Assembly (NCBI GenBank): GCA_004802725.1
Contig: SGPM01000201.1
Span: forward strand, 1-50,383
Length of the DNA: 50,383 nt
Direction of reading: 5' to 3'
Origin: Antrodiella citrinella
Lineage: Eukaryota; Basidiomycota; Agaricomycetes; Polyporales; Steccherinaceae
Shown here: positions 21,776 through 34,206 of the stretch, piece by piece
How positions within the stretch are numbered: position 1 is the stretch's first letter
How the letters are laid out: the number at the start of each line of letters is the position of its first letter
Position numbers and translations under genes: made by a program
The notes under the pieces: model-generated
Told to the model about the DNA's origin: nothing
Database searches by the model: none
Seen by the model: only the letters and a program-made list of their open reading frames with translations

Positions 21776-22201
21776 AAAAGTTCCCAGAATTAGGAGTGTC
21801 ACAAAATACCACTGGTTTGGGACGTTGTGCTGCCGCTATTTCTTCGACTTATGCACATATGTGACCTTTTATNTCAATCGATTGATTCGCTAACACGCGC
21901 CTACTTNCATTGTTTGTCACTTCTAATGGTATGTTTATCNTATGATCGTGGATGGCGATANAATTAGATGGACTTCGGTGATTTCAGCAATTCGAACATC
22001 CTTCGAACTCNAAACGAATTTAACCCGGTTGAACGCGATTGCATCCGAGATATCTACTGTGAATCCCGTGAAATGAATCGCCACAGTCAGTGTGACATCT
22101 GCTGTACTCACATTCCCAGCCGGGTCCTTTGCTTATGGTAATAAGTTTCCTCCCTGGGACGTACAAGATGGGCCTTCGACCAGGACCAAAGGTAGTCAAA
22201 C

Positions 22202-23143
22202 TCACAATAAGTATNTCGCTTGCGCCAACCTGCAAGCTTTGTGTTGCAACATCGTATTTCCGATATCTGAGTATATGTCGTGCATCTGGGGTATAATGAC
22301 GGGTCCCAAAACGTACATCGCATCCTCATCCGCCTGATTTGCCCTCCTCACCGCTGTCGCCCACCAATCGACACTGGGATAAGGATAAGACACNCACTCC
22401 ATTTTCAACGAAGGCCCGTCACCCGTCGGTTTCTCCACATGGATGTCAATCTCCCACCAGTGCTTGTAGGTTTTCGTCTTGCCCTTGACATCGACATCGT
22501 GCATCTGATCTTCCCAGCTCTTCGCAAGTGCTTGCCCTCCTGCGCCTTTCCACTCTTCCTCGTCCACTCGGAGCCTGTAATGGAACAGCCTTTTCGTGTG
22601 CTTCTCCACGACGTCTTCACGTCTCCATTCGGGGTACTTTGCGATACAAGACCAGGAGTCCATGCTGGCATCTTTGCGCCAGACGAACGGAAGGCCTGAT
22701 CTGTCATTCAAGACTTCTGGTAGAGTCGCCCCTTCGATGTCACCNAAGAGGAAGAAGGTGTGGGGTCCTGGGCCGGCNAAGGTGTCNAAATTCTTAGCGT
22801 CCGCACTTGGCTCCTCGTCAGAACCCGAGTCATCTCCATCTTCGTTCTCGTCCGATCCCGTAGCTCCCTCCTCCTCCCCATCCTCATCTAATCTCTTGAC
22901 CTTGCCCTCCTCCAGATCCGTAACTCTTATTGCTCCCTTCGATTCGGAGTGCAGGGCAGACTCTTTAGACAAGGACGGTCCTCCATCCACTGTCTCCGTC
23001 TTCGCCTTCTTCGACTGTTCCACANAGGCTTCTGCGCTGCTCAGCTTACGCTTCGCGACTATTTCTCTAAACTGAGTGCATGTTCTAACGTAGAAATATA
23101 ATGTTCACTCACTTGGCTTGCCAACGAGTGGGCTTTGCGGCAT
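22202..23143 (-). CDS. Unrecognised family member H1
   Basis: The probable exon 1 (23143-23113) encodes MPQSPLVGKP and is joined to the main exon, which begins (I)AKRKLSSAEA. An acidic, low-complexity stretch (DEDGEEEG, ENEDGDDSGSDEE) leads to a conserved part: GPGPHTFFL.GDIEG, DSWSCIAKYPEWR, RLFHYRLRVDEEEWKG, ALAKSWEDQMHDVDVKGKTK, HWWEIDIHVEKPTGD and VDWWATAVRRANQADEDAMY. Its paralogue H2 shares KRKLSSA, GPGPHTFFLWGD and the DxWSRI.L.P segment. I do not recognise the family. The lysine-arginine motif and acidic tract suggest a nuclear protein. The 3' end near 22202 is uncertain; a further exon may follow. Confidence 0.5.
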
Positions 23144-23496
23144 GACAGAGTCACAGGAGACGACGACGACGAATGTCAAGTCGTGGACACACGAAGACGG
23201 AGCCTGNGAGTTACTTCGTGTTTCGCGACCTCGCTTAGCTATGACATCGGCTATGATAGTTGAGTANCAACTACCGTATTGCGAGTACGTGCACGAACAG
23301 CATCAGTCGANNNNCTGNAANNNGNNCNNAGCATNCANGNNNANTNCNNNCNNANNCGTNTNANNTGGTCCNACNTNANNNCCNTNGCCNACCNCNCNNN
23401 NCNNNTNNNCCANCCTCGANCGCACNTTCANCGCANNACNNNNCNCCGGTNNANNNGCTCTGNACGNNNNTCTCNGCNCNNNNNCNTCNTCCGNNN

Positions 23497-24096
23497 TCAT
23501 NNCATCNNCATCNTNTTGNTCCTCCCANCNATNCGCAAGTNCNTCGTCATCGNATCNTCNTTCCNTNNNCCGTCNNCNNNGCTATCCGCAAGTGCCTTCG
23601 CACGTTCCTCCTTCCATGCCCCGTCTGCGACGTAGATCGTATATGTCAATACGTCGTCGCAGTGGTCGCTTGAGATCTCTGCGCGCTCTTCGTCCGGCGA
23701 GAGTGAGATGCGCGACCAGGCGTCGAGGACGGCGGGTTTGAGCCAGACATTGCCACTGTCTTCGANGACTTGGAAAAGGCGGAACGCCATGTAATCACCC
23801 CATAGGAAAAACGTGTGAGGTCCTGGACCGTCGATGGTGAATTTGTTCTGAATCTGCTCGCTGTCTGATCCAGTCTTGTCTTCATTTTTGTTCTNGTCAG
23901 GTTTTGGTCCCGAGGGCGTTGGATCTTTCGAGGAGGCTTTAACTTCGTCAGAAGCTGGTTCTACGGCATCTGCTGCTTCAGGAGCGCTCTCTGTCCTGCA
24001 CCTCTTCGACTCCTCTTCATGATCCGCTGCGCTGCTCAGCTTACGCTTGCTACCAGTGACGGATGTCTGAGAGGTGACTGCTTTAAGTTCAGTCAT
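23497..24096 (-). CDS. Unrecognised family member H2 (3' end unreadable)
   Basis: The frame starts MTELKAVTSQTSVTGSKRKL and has an acidic and Ser/Pro-rich linker. The conserved part is GPGPHTFFLWGDYMAFRLFQ, then LDAWSRISLSPDEERAEISS, then LTYTIYVADGAWKEERAKAL. It aligns with H1 in the same order, so the two are a tandem pair. The C-terminal half falls in the run of N bases and cannot be assessed. Function is unknown. Confidence 0.5.
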   Translation of the reverse strand: MTELKAVTSQTSVTGSKRKLSSAADHEEESKRCRTESAPEAADAVEPASDEVKASSKDPTPSGPKPDXNKNEDKTGSDSEQIQNKFTIDGPGPHTFFLWGDYMAFRLFQVXEDSGNVWLKPAVLDAWSRISLSPDEERAEISSDHCDDVLTYTIYVADGAWKEERAKALADSXXDXXXXXDXMTXXLXXXGRXXXMXMX

Positions 24097-24645
24097 CGNC
24101 TCAAACGCTCAAGTTAAAAACAGCTCACCAGGGATCTTTGGAGGACTTTGAGCCATCCTTGAAGCAAAGGAGTCCAGACCGAAATACGTTGCTGAGCCAT
24201 GTTACTCAANTGTTACTTACAGGTCATTGNGTGCCGATGTACGTGTATCGCTTGATTACAGCGNNCTTGGCAGACATGTGAGAACTTGCAAAGCATTCGC
24301 AGTTCCAGTAGAGCGGGATCTTCGCTGGGGAAATGATGACCACAGTCAAGACGNAAAGCTTGCTGAAAGAGTGTGCACTGTGGACTCGGACGCGACAACA
24401 GGCCCGAACTTGAAAATGAACGCGTTGTAGTCATATGACCGCGTGTCGATACGGGCCGCGATCCAACCGCCATCGGACCGCCACCNGAAACTGGCCTNGA
24501 CGACGACTCGCATCGCGAAAGTCAGGAATACGCTAATACATTGTTTCTTTTACTTTAGACCATCAATCGTACAACGTACATAGTTCATCACNAAGCCCAA
24601 ATATAAGGATAGATNATACTGTCATGNACCCTTNCGCGTTTGCAT
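24097..24645. other. Spacer between H2 and glycerol kinase
   Basis: This contains the H2 upstream region and the glycerol kinase 3' flank. No gene is recognised, and several ambiguous bases are present. Confidence 0.4.
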
Positions 24646-26724
24646 TTACTCAGGGATCTCCCAGCCGCGAGACTTCTCTACNGCGCGCTGCCATCCGTTC
24701 CACCTCTTGTTCCTCTCCTCGTCGGANAGTCTGGGTTTGAAGACGATGCTGCCAGCAGTGTTGACTTCGTGGAAAGTCTCGGGCTTGCTCATATCCCATC
24801 CGAANAGGTGGATCGCGGATCCAGCAAGGATAGCTGAGCCTAAGGCGGTGGACCTGCAAATATTCGAACGTNAGCTACAGCTCCCATGTATAANCGGTCA
24901 CAGTGAATGCTTACTCTCGCATCTCAGGACGAACGACTTCGAAGCCTCCGAGATCAGCAAGGATCTCCATGACGACATCTCCGTTGGTCATGCCTCCGTC
25001 GACCATGACGGTCGTAAGCTTCTCGCCAGAGTCGAGCTGCATGCTCTCGAGGACAGCACGAGTGTTGAATGCGTTGGCCTCNAGCGTGGCACGGGCGATA
25101 TGNGAAGGAGTGGTGTATGANGTAATACCTGAAAAATGGAATGGTCAGCTACNAGCAGTCCTTCGGGCCGGAAACGAAGACATACCAATGATGGTACCGG
25201 CCGCAGTAGGATCCCAGTAAGGGGCGAGAAGACCGGAGAAGGCGGTGACAAAATAGACACCTCCAGAATCGGGGTACTTGCTGGCCAAGGCGTTGACGTC
25301 CTGTGCTGACTTAATCATGGACATAGAGTCACGGAGCCTATGGTAAGTTAAAAAGGTTAATACACAAATGAAACAAAAGAATGAGCTATAAACTGACCAT
25401 TTGATGGCACTTCCAGCGACGGCGATACTGCCCTCGAGACAGTATACGGGCTTGCCGTTGACACCGTCTTGGTACGCTACCTACATGACTGTAAGTCGCA
25501 TGAACTAGATTCAAAGTCAAGGGACGTACTGTGCTCAAGAGACCGTGGTTGCTCTCAACAATATCCTCACCTGTGTTGAAGAGCAAAAAAGCACCGGTTC
25601 CGAAGGTACACTTCGTCTCGCCGCGCTTGAAGCACTTGTTGCCGACCAACGCACCCTGCTGATCACCGACAAGACCGCCAATGCGGACACCCTTGAGAGC
25701 ACCATATGCGACGTTGCCGTACACGTGAGAGGTGGGGACGAGCTTGGGCAAGATAGAGGGCTTCAATCCGAAGAACTTTAGGAGAACGGGATCCCACTGG
25801 AGCTTGGCCAAGTTCATGAGAAGAGTACGGGAGGCGTTTGACACCTCCGAGATGTGCTGGCCCTTGGTGCCTCCGCCGAGAAGACGCTATCATGACTCGG
25901 TTTAGCATAAAATGTGGCGGGAGGATAAGCAAACATACGAAGGCAATCCACGACTCGACAGTACCGAAACAGAGATCATCTTCATCATGGGCCTTGCGGA
26001 CCGCTTCCCAGTTATCAATCATCCAACGGATCTTGAGCGCGGAGAAGTATGTGGAAAGAGGAAGACCGGTGCTGTAAAGACGTATCAGCTGCTACACTTG
26101 GGAAGGATATGCATCATGCGACGTGCAGTTTCCTGATAGCAGCGGGTCCCTTCTGAATCTTGCCGTCTACTTCAAGACCCTCAGTAGCGAGTTTCTTCTC
26201 ATACTGAGCAACGAGACCCCTGATACGGGTATCATCCCACACGATGGCACGCGAGAGAGGCTTTCCGGTCTTGCGGCTCCAGACGACAGTAGTCTCGCGC
26301 TGGTTGGTGACACCTGAAGAAAACAGTCAGGAAGCGAAACAGTCGCATTGGTGTCCTCGTACCAATGACCTTCACGCTCTCCTTGGTCCAACCCTCTTTC
26401 TGAAGCTCCTCAACAGCTCCGTCAATGCAGGCGTCGCAAGTTTCCATCATTTCGTCCGCATCGTGCTCGTGCCATCTATGACGTCTTGTGAGAATGCATG
26501 ATATGCGACAAAGCAGAAGACACCCACCCTGGCTGCGGGTAGTACTGAGGGAACTCGATCTGCCTCTGGGCGACGATGTTGGCATATCTGTCAAAGATGA
26601 TGAACCGCGTCGAGCTGCAAGTTCCGTCTCGTCAGAATCGAACGGGAGGACGCACAAAACACACTCACGTGGTACCGCAATCGAGCGAACCTACGAATTC
26701 GCCGTGTCTCAAGCTGGAGGCCAT
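24646..26724 (-). CDS. GUT1: Glycerol kinase
   Basis: Ten exons (26724-26669, 26614-26528, 26475-26363, 26313-26127, 26071-25939, 25886-25530, 25480-25398, 25337-25186, 25128-24915, 24853-24646) give 529 aa, the normal size for this FGGY-family enzyme. It phosphorylates glycerol with ATP to sn-glycerol 3-phosphate in the cytosol. Signatures: [19 protein letters not shown] (N-terminal ATPase fold), [134 protein letters not shown] and VDGGMTNGD. It ends GWEIPE. The intron 26126-26072 appears to use a GC donor (CT|GCACGT), because only that joins IRKL to TGLPL in frame. Several introns hold N calls, but the coding frame is intact. Confidence 0.93.
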
Positions 26725-29545
26725 GTTTTGCGCAAACTGCTGTTATTTCTGCGGGGTAGTCAAGGTGGGTGGCAGAATGTCGGGTTTCCAGTAATCCTGC
26801 GCATACCAGCATCGAATATAAGGTGAGGAAGCGACGGACCCCTGTTCAGTGATCGGGTCTCCCGTCAATTAGTTCCGGCGTCGGTCCGGCGTGCGGTCAC
26901 CTGTCCCGCGCTCAGGAGACTGTGCCCTGGCTCCGGTATCGCGATGACCATCGCAGCTCCAGATATCGTTCCATAGCTGTGTTCAAAAATATGAAATGAT
27001 TATATGAAGTAGTCAAAAGTTGTGAACACGCTTACGAGAACAGCTTTGTAACTGATTCTGCGGTGAAAGAAAGCGACATTCAGGACGACAGAATGCCTGA
27101 ATATCTCTGGTCTGCTTCCACCTGTTGGTTTTTGGTTTTGACGGGAAATCATCTGTATCGTGAGAATCCATGCCGTACCGCTCCGTTGTCCAGCTATATT
27201 GAGCCGTCAATGCAAACATCACAAACTACCCCGCAACGCCGTCGACACCTTCCCGCCTCCACGTTATGCCAAAGACACCCTACCCGTGAGGCAAACCTAG
27301 GATCCAAACGAAGACATGTAAAAGGCAGACCTCTTAGCGTTGAACATATTAGAACAACAGACTAGTATTAACACGATATCCACATGTCCAGCGGGTCAGG
27401 AACGAGAGGTCAAGGTATTTTAGACTTACGGCTGAGTAGGGTCAACTGACTGCAGAGACAGGAGAGACTCACAAGGAAATAACTCAATAATTTGATGGTC
27501 CATATGAGCGATAGATGTTCATTTGTAGGGCCTGGGCCCCAGACGCTTCAACAGAGGGCCCCGCATTTGCTTGTGTACCTGGTGTAGATGTTCGTATGTG
27601 GCGAATAAAACGACGCGTACGTGTCCCACCTATTTATCTCCTCAAGAGAATCAACACCCCATTCCCGAGCGATCCGGCCAAGTCCCGCCACCATTAACGC
27701 TATCACCGGTTGCTTTGTCTGTACCGCACAGCGAGCCTGAACGAGGTACACAAGTGAGCACATATGACAAGATTATAATCTATTATAATACCATTGTTCG
27801 TGCGCACGTACCTTGGGCCTGAGGTTTGTGCGGGTACTCCTTCCACCGTTCCATCGAACTTTATTTTGTGAGATCGAACGCCCTAGGACGCCTCCCCCGC
27901 ACTACCCCGCATCTCCGCTCGCGTCCTGCTGTAGTCCTGCTGTTATGTAGACGTTGATTGCAGACGTCGAATCGATGAGATAACTTCAGATGTCCTCGAC
28001 TCTGGATCCCATCTTCGTCCCTAAGTCCGATGTCTCCGGTGCGTGAATGACCAATCCGTATCGCCAAATCAAAATCAGATCATCGCAAAACACATGCAAG
28101 GATTTATGTTTTGGACGCTCAGAGCAGTCGGGACCTGTCGGGACCGGGGATAGCACCGAAGATCTGAAATGACAGCTAATTGCACTGACACCTGGGAGTC
28201 AGTGACTTGATGTAGGGAACACTTACTTCGAGAAGAGGGAAGCAATAGGAAGATATCAGCTCAATCCGCGGGTCATTCGTATTCCTAGGAAGAGATTGAG
28301 TCAAACGACTGAGCACAACAAGTGATAACCACGTACACGACGACATCTCAACGTCAAGGGCATCAATAGCCGTGTATGGAATACATCCGCCGTACTTGCA
28401 GCAAGTTCTGCTGGCACAAAAGTAGAAGTAGCGTTATCAGGGCATAAAGCAGGATGATCCGAAATGTTGTACCCAAGTGTGTACCTCCACGATGAACACC
28501 CTACACTTTACTGACGGAAGCGCGACCTACCTTGTCTCCCAGTCTGAATCGTCCTTGAAAGAGCTAAGGGGGCCGAAATCATAGGCTGCAAGATCAAGTT
28601 CGAACCTGCCACATTCTACCTTGGAATCATCTCGCACGAATGGTGGAAGATCAGCAGCCCACAGAGTCCTCAGACAGAGTCCTCGTCGGAGGCGATTGCT
28701 GAAGCTGAATACAACGAGGCGATTCGGCAGGACGAGACCTGCATTCCGCCCTCTGAGACGCGTCAAGGTGTACTGCAGCCTTACTCAGTGATATGTCCGC
28801 CGATCGACAGAGGCAGCAGCCCATTGGGAAGGACAGCGAACGCTCCGTGGTCGAAAGACTTCACGCTCTGAGCAACGTATGCGAATTGTTCAATATTAAT
28901 GTCTGCAGAGAGTGTCAGTTCAGAAATATGTAGGCGATGTAGTACGGAAACTCTACCGTTCAGACGGTTCAGGATGCTTCTTTATGCTTCATTATCGGAC
29001 GCACCATAGCATAATATGGGCGACATATAAGGCGTGATGAAAAGTCGTCAGGAGTGGCCATGGTACATATACACATTCCGAATCAAAAATCCACAGAGCA
29101 GCCGTCAACGTATCGCGAGGTTTCCCGTGATTTCGACCTCTGCAAACGAAGTGGCCGTCAGGAATATGTGAAGAAGGACTCAGATTTGGAGGAACACAAG
29201 AGGGACATGAAAGCGTACTTCAGTGACAGCAGAGAAAGACACAGACCGGTAACCGGTGTTGCCAAGCGTCAGCCTGCCGAAAGACGATCATAACGAGGTT
29301 TGTATTCTCAATACAACAAATTCTAATGCCATTAGTAACGTCGATAATCACAGAGATTAGCGTGAGTAAGAAATGCCTAGTTAGCACCGGATAAACTACT
29401 TTCGCCACATCCGAGGCCGTCAGACGTTCCTCATACCTTGACGGTGACCAACTTCACGAACAAGTGAGCTTTTCATCTCAAACACACTCGGGGCTGCCCA
29501 TTTATTTCTTCTCGTCGTCGGTTGCGACGACACGCAGTGCCCAAT
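26725..29545. other. Gene-poor region between glycerol kinase and the ANTH adaptor
   Basis: The first few hundred bases are the glycerol kinase promoter side, including a GC-rich patch near 26875-26940. A possible isolated exon lies at 28533-28766 on the minus strand (listed separately). I see no recognisable domain or RNA in the rest. Confidence 0.4.
28533..28766 (-). other. Possible exon of an unknown minus-strand gene
   Basis: From ATG at 28766 the frame runs 78 codons (MTRLRGRNAG to SSFKDDSDWETR) and ends at a good donor, AG|GTAGGT. A TGTGCCAG acceptor near 28410 could join it to a frame reading TCCKYGGCIPYTAIDAL. No family is recognised, so it may be a chance frame. Confidence 0.2.
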
Positions 29546-32500
29546 ATGTCTTCTTCGAGTTACGACAAGGTCATCAAGCTGGCTTGCAAGCCGAAGGCAG
29601 CTCCCCCAAAGCCTAAGGTAAGCGTCGGCATCCAGATCATCGCACTCCTAACACTACTTCGCTCTACAGTATATGGATCCTATAATCGCTGCAACTTGGT
29701 CAGAGGACGGTGCGGTGCATGACGTGTGCAAAGCACTCACGCCGCGGTTCAGGGAACCCAACGCAATCGTACGTCTGTCCCAATTACAAAGCCGCAATCA
29801 CTACAGTTCGTTCCCCTCAGGTCGTCTTCAAAGCTGTTATTGTACTGCATACTATGATTCGTAATGGGGCAACCGACAACGTTCTGGGCTACCTTTCGTC
29901 TTCAGACGTCCTGAAATTGCGAAACATCTCTGCCGGGCATTGGGAAGGTGCGCAAACTTTCACAAAACGTGCTTGTAGTCAACTAAAGGGGTCCTTCGTT
30001 TCAGGTTATGCCGCACCCCAGAATCTACAAAGCTACGCAGCATATATGGACGCCCGTATACGTGCATACCGCGAACTCAAACATGATGCTATCCGAGTTC
30101 AGTCAGAGTCTAATCGCGACATGCGCAATTCCATGGCGATCGAGGAGGGGAGGGTGGATGCAGGAAAGGAAACGTACAAGCCATCAACGCGGAGACGATT
30201 CGGCGGAGGTCGTAAGGAGACGGCGGATGATGTGCCTCCACCATTGGGCGTGCAAAGGAGTAAAACCGTGTCTGGGAGAAAGTTGAGGGTCATGACGGTG
30301 GAGAAGGGTCTATTGCGGGAGACGAAAGTTGTTCAGAAGATGATTGATGCTCTGGTTGAGTGCCGCGTGAGTTTCTGATGACACTGGTCTCGCTTGTCGT
30401 GTTCATAACGGTTCACAGTTTTACCTCGACGACCTGGAGGATGAGCTGAATATCACTGCTTTGCGAATGCTCGTCAAGGATCTTCTGATCTTATTTCAAG
30501 CATGCAACGAGGGTGTCATCAACGTTCTTGGTCAGCTCCCTTTCTCTCTCCTTGACTTCTTTCTGACATGGTACTGCATCTTGCAGAGCACTACTTTGAG
30601 ATGTCACGAATAGACGCAAAGGAAGCATTGGCAATCTATCGACACTTCTGCAAGGAAACTGAGCGTGTTGTTGAATATCTAAGTGTTGCGAAGAAGCTGT
30701 CAAACCTCCTCAATGTTCCGATCCCTAATTTGAGACACGTTAGCGTTCCATTCGAGGTCTATACGACGTATACTGATCTAGTTTTCTAGGCTCCAGTTTC
30801 TTTGGCAGGGTCCTTGGAAGAGTACTTGAATGATCCGAACTTTGAACAGAATCGTATTGAGTACAAGACCCAGAAAGAAGCCGCCGACAAAGCTGCAAAA
30901 TTAGGTGTAAAACCACTAATCAAACCTGCGGAAATGTGTATGTTTACTGAGCTCTACTACCACTACCTGTCTCACTGTCTTGACTTGAACAGCACCGTTG
31001 TCACAGCCCGTGTCTACCTCAACCGCTCAAGCCACATCTTCCTCATCCCCAGCTCCGCCGAAACCTGCCAGCCAGGCTATGATTGACTTCTTTACCGCCA
31101 TCGAAGAGGAGCAGCCGCAGATGTTCAACCCACAGACTAACAGGTGCGCGCCCTCACTAAATTTGATTTGTCTGATCTCATGGTCGTACGTGTAGTCCCA
31201 CCAGCAATTACTTCCAGCAACAGGCGACATACAACCCATTCGCGCAACAACAAATGATGACGGGAGCCCCTTTTGCCCAGCAACCACAGGTACAAGTGCA
31301 AGCCACCGGCATGTTCCAACCGCAACAACCCACGAATCCGTTTGGTTTGCAACCACAACAGCAGCCACAATTTGGGGGAAATTTTCTGCAAGCGCAACCG
31401 ACAGGATTCTTACAGCCTCAAGGAACTGGTGCTCCGAACCCGTTCAGGCAGAGTACGCTCATGACGAACGGAACCGGGATGCCTTCTTTTGCTGGTTTGG
31501 CTCCTGGTATGCAGGGTCAAATGACGGGCGCGCCGACGAATCCTTTCCCCGTTCAACCACAGCAGACGAACAACCCTTTCCCTGTCCAGCCGCAGAGCCA
31601 AAGTGCGTTCGGCCAGAATCCTTTCCCTGGTCCTTCCCAGGGCACCAATCCGTTCCCGAACCCAGGTCAAAATCAACAGGGCTCAAGTCTGTTTAGCGGA
31701 CAACAGATTTCATCACCGTCTGGCATGTTTGGAGGATCCATGTCGATCTCACCATCGTCCGCAACTTCCTTCACTAGCACGACAGTGGCTCCGCCACGAC
31801 CAGCTTCTGCTCCTTTACGAGCCAACACGATCGCTGAAACACCGCAAGCTGTCAAGACACACCAGACGGGTTCAAGAAATCCGTTCGGCGTTCCCGTCGC
31901 AGCAGCACCGCCAGTACCTAAGGTCCCTACGCTAATGGAACTGGCCATGGGTGTGGGAAGCGGAAGTAGCTCACCGAATGGTCAGCAGCAACCGACCCAG
32001 ACTGGCCCTCTTTCTTCGACGCCGACTGGCTTCAATTCCGCTTCAAACGGCCAGTCATCTGTCATGTCAAATATTGCATCCGGCTTTTCGTCCAACAGTC
32101 GGTCGAACACGCTGCCATTGATGGGCTTTGACACGGGCGCGACATCTTCGTCTACCACTGGCTCTACCTTCTCATCGTCCGTTTTCTCCTCCCTTTCACC
32201 TCAAACAACTGCCACGACCAACACAACCGCTTCGAACGGCGTTGGCAGCTCTTCGTCATCTCCCCCACCTTCCATCTCGTTTTCGCCTGCAGGACATACG
32301 CCAATTCGTTCTCAGACGACAGGGTTCAGCGGTATCAAGGCGTTCAAGCCGTCTTCCTCTTTCGGCGCTGCGCTTCTAGAGTCCCTCCCAACGATCCTGC
32401 AATCGCCTAACGAGTCGCCCAACGCCAGTTCTAGTGCGCTCAACTCAAACCCCACCGGTAACTTTGGTGCCAATCTTGGTACCAATGCGCCCTCCTCGTT

Positions 32501-32786
32501 CTCGTCCGGACTCTCACCAGGGTCAGGGCTGCGGCCACAGGCGACGGGAATGGCGGGCGCAGCAAACCCCTTCCGCGCGTCGATGCTCTCGGGCGGGAAC
32601 AACGCGCCTGGCGGTGCTAGTGCAGGGTTCAGCTCGGCCTTTGGGAACTCGAACTCGTTTCCTGCGTTAGGAAACGCGCCGACTGGATTTTTGGGCGGTG
32701 CTGCCGGGTCGAGCGCGTTCGGGAGCGGGCAGAACGCCAATCAGGGACAGCAGCAGCAGCAGAATGGACATGCTTCGTTGATATGA
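29546..32786 (+). CDS. ANTH-domain clathrin adaptor, AP180/CALM type (YAP1801-like)
   Basis: Nine exons encode 937 aa (29546-29617, 29670-29768, 29821-29947, 30005-30366, 30419-30530, 30587-30738, 30790-30937, 30993-31143, 31196-32786). The N-terminal ANTH domain (about 1-280) begins SSSSYDKVIKLACKPKAAPP; the lysine-rich KLACKPKAAPPKPK is the phosphoinositide-binding site. Further ANTH landmarks are VVFKAVIVLHTMIRNG, YLSSSDVLKLRN, YAAYMDARIRAYRELK and EHYFEMSRIDAKEALAIYR. The C-terminal 530 aa, one exon, is Gln/Pro/Ser-rich and unstructured. It holds about nine NPF motifs for EH-domain partners and several LxxQxTG-like motifs (LQAQPTG, LQPQGTG, LRPQATG, IRSQTTG), which in yeast endocytic proteins are Ark/Prk kinase sites. 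It would act at the plasma membrane in clathrin-coat assembly and cargo recycling. Confidence 0.92.
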
Positions 32787-34206
32787 ATATGAGGGTTCGG
32801 TCGGTGATGTTTGCGCCTAATTGGCTTGGCTTTTCGTTGTTTTCACGTTGTAATAATGTCCTTTTCCCGCAAGTCTTTCAGTCACAGTGTGTTTCTGTTC
32901 AGGTTCGAATTCGTTGAATCGTGTCTCAGATATAGTTATGATGCTTTCCCATCTCCGTCTCCCATTTCCTTTCCTTCACTTCATTTAGTACTTCTTTCGT
33001 CCATTCATCCGTTCATCACACACACTCGTTTCATTTCAGGCGTGGACTTCCCTTTTCTCAGGCTCGTCACGACACACATCTTCAATTCTTCCTCTCTCTT
33101 TCCTTCTTTCGTTCTTACGTTTCGGACCGCATTGCGTTAAGGATAGGTGTCATCTTTCATTTTCGCGACATTTCTTGCTCATACACTCATTGCTACATCG
33201 TGCTATCCCAATTCCTAATCTCAATCGGCTACATTCCGGCGAAGACACAATTCAGATCGCGAAAGGCAAGCAGCTTGATGGCTCAAATCAAGACAACAGG
33301 TACAAATCAGTACTGTAGGGGAAGCCTAGGGTCATCTCTTTCATTCAAAGGATTGCTGTACAAATAGTGTTGGTCCGGGAGGGACGGAAAGCTGTCGGTC
33401 GTCACAGTAAGCGAACCTCCGGGAAAGCAGCAACGAAGCGGGCTTGCACAAAGGGAGGTTCACCCAGGGTCTACCGAATTGGATCCCGTTGAGCGTAGGG
33501 AAGCAGGAAGTCACCAGATTGTGCTTTGGTAGCGTCCCCACTCGAGCTTGCTCCACGGATACACGACGACAGACGGACGACAGGCAGGGCATTGAAGTCA
33601 TTTTGCATTTGCCAACACATAGATGGAAACAGTGGATTCAGCAATCCCAATCCTGGTGACGAGTCCATGATTCATCAGCAACGTCAAAGAAATGACAGAA
33701 ATTCCAATCACTTCCCGCGAATGGTTTTGGCATATTCATGTCCGAGTCGCAGCGTTGGCGGCACCGAGAGTCGAGACCCAACCACTGCGATATCCGATCA
33801 ATGCGCCCCGGCTGCTTCAGGCTTCTCTCGAGGTCCCCACCGCAGCATGGATATGGATCATGGCAAGCCTTTCCAAATTGGCTCGAGCAAAAGCTCGGAC
33901 CAGGTGTGCCAGAAGGGATTGTGGCAAGATCAAGGAGACGACTTGATAGGCATGTCGTATAGTCGCATTGCCAGTAAGCACCAAGCCAGCGCGCCCATAG
34001 TTATTGGCATCAGAGAGCGTCCAAGAAATATGATGAGTCTTGATTACGAGCCCTATAATGATAGAGAATAATGTGAGCAGACTGCAAGATCTAGTTAGAC
34101 TGCGAACGGCGACGGGGTACGATCGCAGCTTGCGAATGGACTCGTGTCTGAGGCGGTCCGGCTGGCTGCTCCACGGCAGCTCGGAGCAGAGTACATCGTG
34201 CTGAAC

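Larger units (their letters stand above)
21432..25153. other. Stretch with ambiguous bases
   Basis: Single N calls occur throughout, and 23311-23579 is so dense in N that it cannot be read. Frames and splice sites here are less certain than elsewhere. The glycerol kinase exons inside it still read through. Confidence 0.95.
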
